The notes beneath the pieces were generated by a model. The model saw only the letters and a list, made by a program, of their open reading frames with translations. It searched no databases and was not told the DNA's origin. The position numbers and the translations under genes are program-made. From CAZIPZ01 sp964541075 (lineage in GTDB: Bacteria > Acidobacteriota > Terriglobia > 20CM-2-55-15), in contig CAZIPZ010000009.1 of assembly GCA_964541075.1 (NCBI GenBank), forward strand, positions 1 to 38,914: DNA of 38,914 nucleotides. The letters are read 5' to 3'. Positions 38,038 to 38,914 of this stretch are shown piece by piece (the stretch's first letter is position 1; each line of letters begins with the position of its first letter).

Positions 38038-38914
38038 TAGCGGGCCTCCTTAATGCGGCCGATCTTGAGAATCGGCGACTTGTGCGAAAAATCGATTTGA
38101 GAAATGGGGACTTCCTCGTGCTCAAAAGCCTTGATTAATGAATCCACTGAGGACTCAAGCGATTGCCGCAGCGGCTCGTTTGCAGCGTTCATGTGCAATG
38201 TCACCTCGCCTCCGCGCTCTTCGATGCGAATCATGACCTCCGAATCCGCATCGCCAACCTGCACGGCCACCGCTCGAACAACTTGAAGATGAGGCATCGC
38301 CGGCATGCTCACGAAGTGAGAAGGCAGCGCGCTTTGAGTCGAACCCATCGAACTTGAAGCTGTGTCCTCAAACGAAAGTCCGGGTTGGCCAGCGTTGTTG
38401 TCCATCATGACCGCGGCATCCGCCTTTTCCTGTTCGCTTTGCTGCTTCTCGTTTTGCACACGGGCCGCGGCCAAAATCTGGCGCGGCAAGTGATCCTGCT
38501 TCAGGTTTGCCATAGGATCCGTCGTAATGGTTGCTTTTTTCTCTTCGGTCCGAATGTTCGCATCGCCTTCGAGAACCTGCGGTTCGAGACGCGCATGTTG
38601 GTTGTCAGCGGCCGCCTTAGCCGTTTGAACCGGTCGTCCAAGGTTTTGAATCTTCGACGCGTCTCCAGTTTCCTTTGGCTGATTCTCCGCTTTAGCCTGT
38701 CGCCCAGCGTGCGCAGGCATTTCGGAAATCGCAGCCTCTCCGTCGATTGCCTGGGCCGCCGCCTTGGCGGCAGCGGCCTGGACTCCCTCGGGTGCAGCCT
38801 GTTCGTAGCGAGTCGTGACTTCGAGTTTTTTGACGTCTTCCCAGTATTTCTCGATCTGAGAGGCAGCCTGCTCCGGAATGATCGGGAGGGCGGTTTTCGC
38901 CGATCCGGTGGAAT
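38037..38914 (-). CDS. fliK: Hook-length control protein FliK, C-terminal part (start outside window)
   Basis: The frame is open from the window end to TAA at 38037-38039, giving at least 291 residues of a longer protein; the ATG at 38720 is internal, since uninterrupted codons continue upstream to the edge. The first part is Ala/Gln/Lys-rich and disordered, as in FliK. The C-terminal export-switch domain is recognisable: VRAVAVQVGDADSEVMIRIEERGGEVTLHMNAANEPLRQSLESSVDSLIKAFEHEE. It measures hook length and triggers FlhB switching. It heads the visible minus-strand operon. Confidence 0.88.
   Translation of the reverse strand, partial: STGSAKTALPIIPEQAASQIEKYWEDVKKLEVTTRYEQAAPEGVQAAAAKAAAQAIDGEAAISEMPAHAGRQAKAENQPKETGDASKIQNLGRPVQTAKAAADNQHARLEPQVLEGDANIRTEEKKATITTDPMANLKQDHLPRQILAAARVQNEKQQSEQEKADAAVMMDNNAGQPGLSFEDTASSSMGSTQSALPSHFVSMPAMPHLQVVRAVAVQVGDADSEVMIRIEERGGEVTLHMNAANEPLRQSLESSVDSLIKAFEHEEVPISQIDFSHKSPILKIGRIKEAR

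Noticed and set aside
1..38914. tRNA, rRNA, CRISPR arrays, insertion sequences or phage integration sites
   Set aside because: I looked for cloverleaf-like or repeat-array structure and transposase frames and saw none; the window is gene-dense flagellar DNA.

Overview
The window is almost entirely a flagellar locus from a Gram-negative (diderm) bacterium of moderately high GC. The P-ring, L-ring and ring-chaperone genes (flgI, flgH, flgA) imply an outer membrane. FliW, CsrA, a FlbD/SwrD-type protein, a TPR-bearing glycosyltransferase and a PadR plus membrane-protein module fit Acidobacteriota best; that assignment is an inference from gene content, not a database match.

Layout. (1) 1-252 is the 3' end of an unrecognised plus-strand gene, closed by a strong hairpin. 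(2) 320-10466, minus strand: one long, tightly coupled run reading glycosyltransferase 2/TPR, glycosyltransferase 4, an unknown protein, a SpsG/PseG-like hydrolase, a NeuB/SpsE-type nonulosonate synthase, an ATP-grasp ligase, a hybrid histidine kinase, a SpsF-like cytidylyltransferase, FlbD/SwrD, MotA, MotB and a 44-residue zinc-ribbon protein. Surface-sugar (probably flagellin) glycosylation and the stator are thus encoded together. (3) 10725-13858, plus strand: flagellin, fliD, fliS and a FliT-like chaperone. (4) 13880-15368, minus strand: csrA with a recognisable promoter, then three unrecognised small or helical proteins. (5) 15838-18170, plus strand: PadR regulator, membrane protein and a sensor-less sigma54-type AAA+ activator, preceded by a 37-bp near-perfect palindrome. 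(6) 18255-38914, minus strand: fliK(partial)-flgD-flgE-mini DHp protein-fliL-fliN2-fliO-fliP-fliQ-fliR-flhB-flhA-flhF-fliA-fliM-fliN-SwrB-like, then flgF-flgG-flgA-flgH-flgI-flgJ/M23, then flgM-flgN-flgK-flgL-fliW.

How it fits together. fliA (sigma28) and flgM (anti-sigma28) are both here. A near-perfect sigma28 promoter (TAAAGTTT-N12-GCCGATAC) sits before flgM-flgN-flgK-flgL-fliW, and a weaker one with the same 12-base spacer sits before flagellin. The flagellin leader carries two CsrA-like sites, one covering the ribosome binding site, and both csrA and fliW are in the window, so the FliW-CsrA-flagellin feedback loop can be read from the sequence. Structural oddities include a FliM without the CheY-binding peptide, two FliN paralogues, a FlgJ rod-capping domain fused to an M23 peptidase, an FlgH without a lipobox cysteine, a minimal FlgD, no flhG between flhF and fliA, and a stand-alone 63-residue histidine-kinase DHp-like protein.

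Several real genes are shorter than 60 codons (320-454, 14311-14490, 15222-15368). Many starts were moved inward from the longest open frame, using ribosome binding sites and 4-bp ATGA overlaps.
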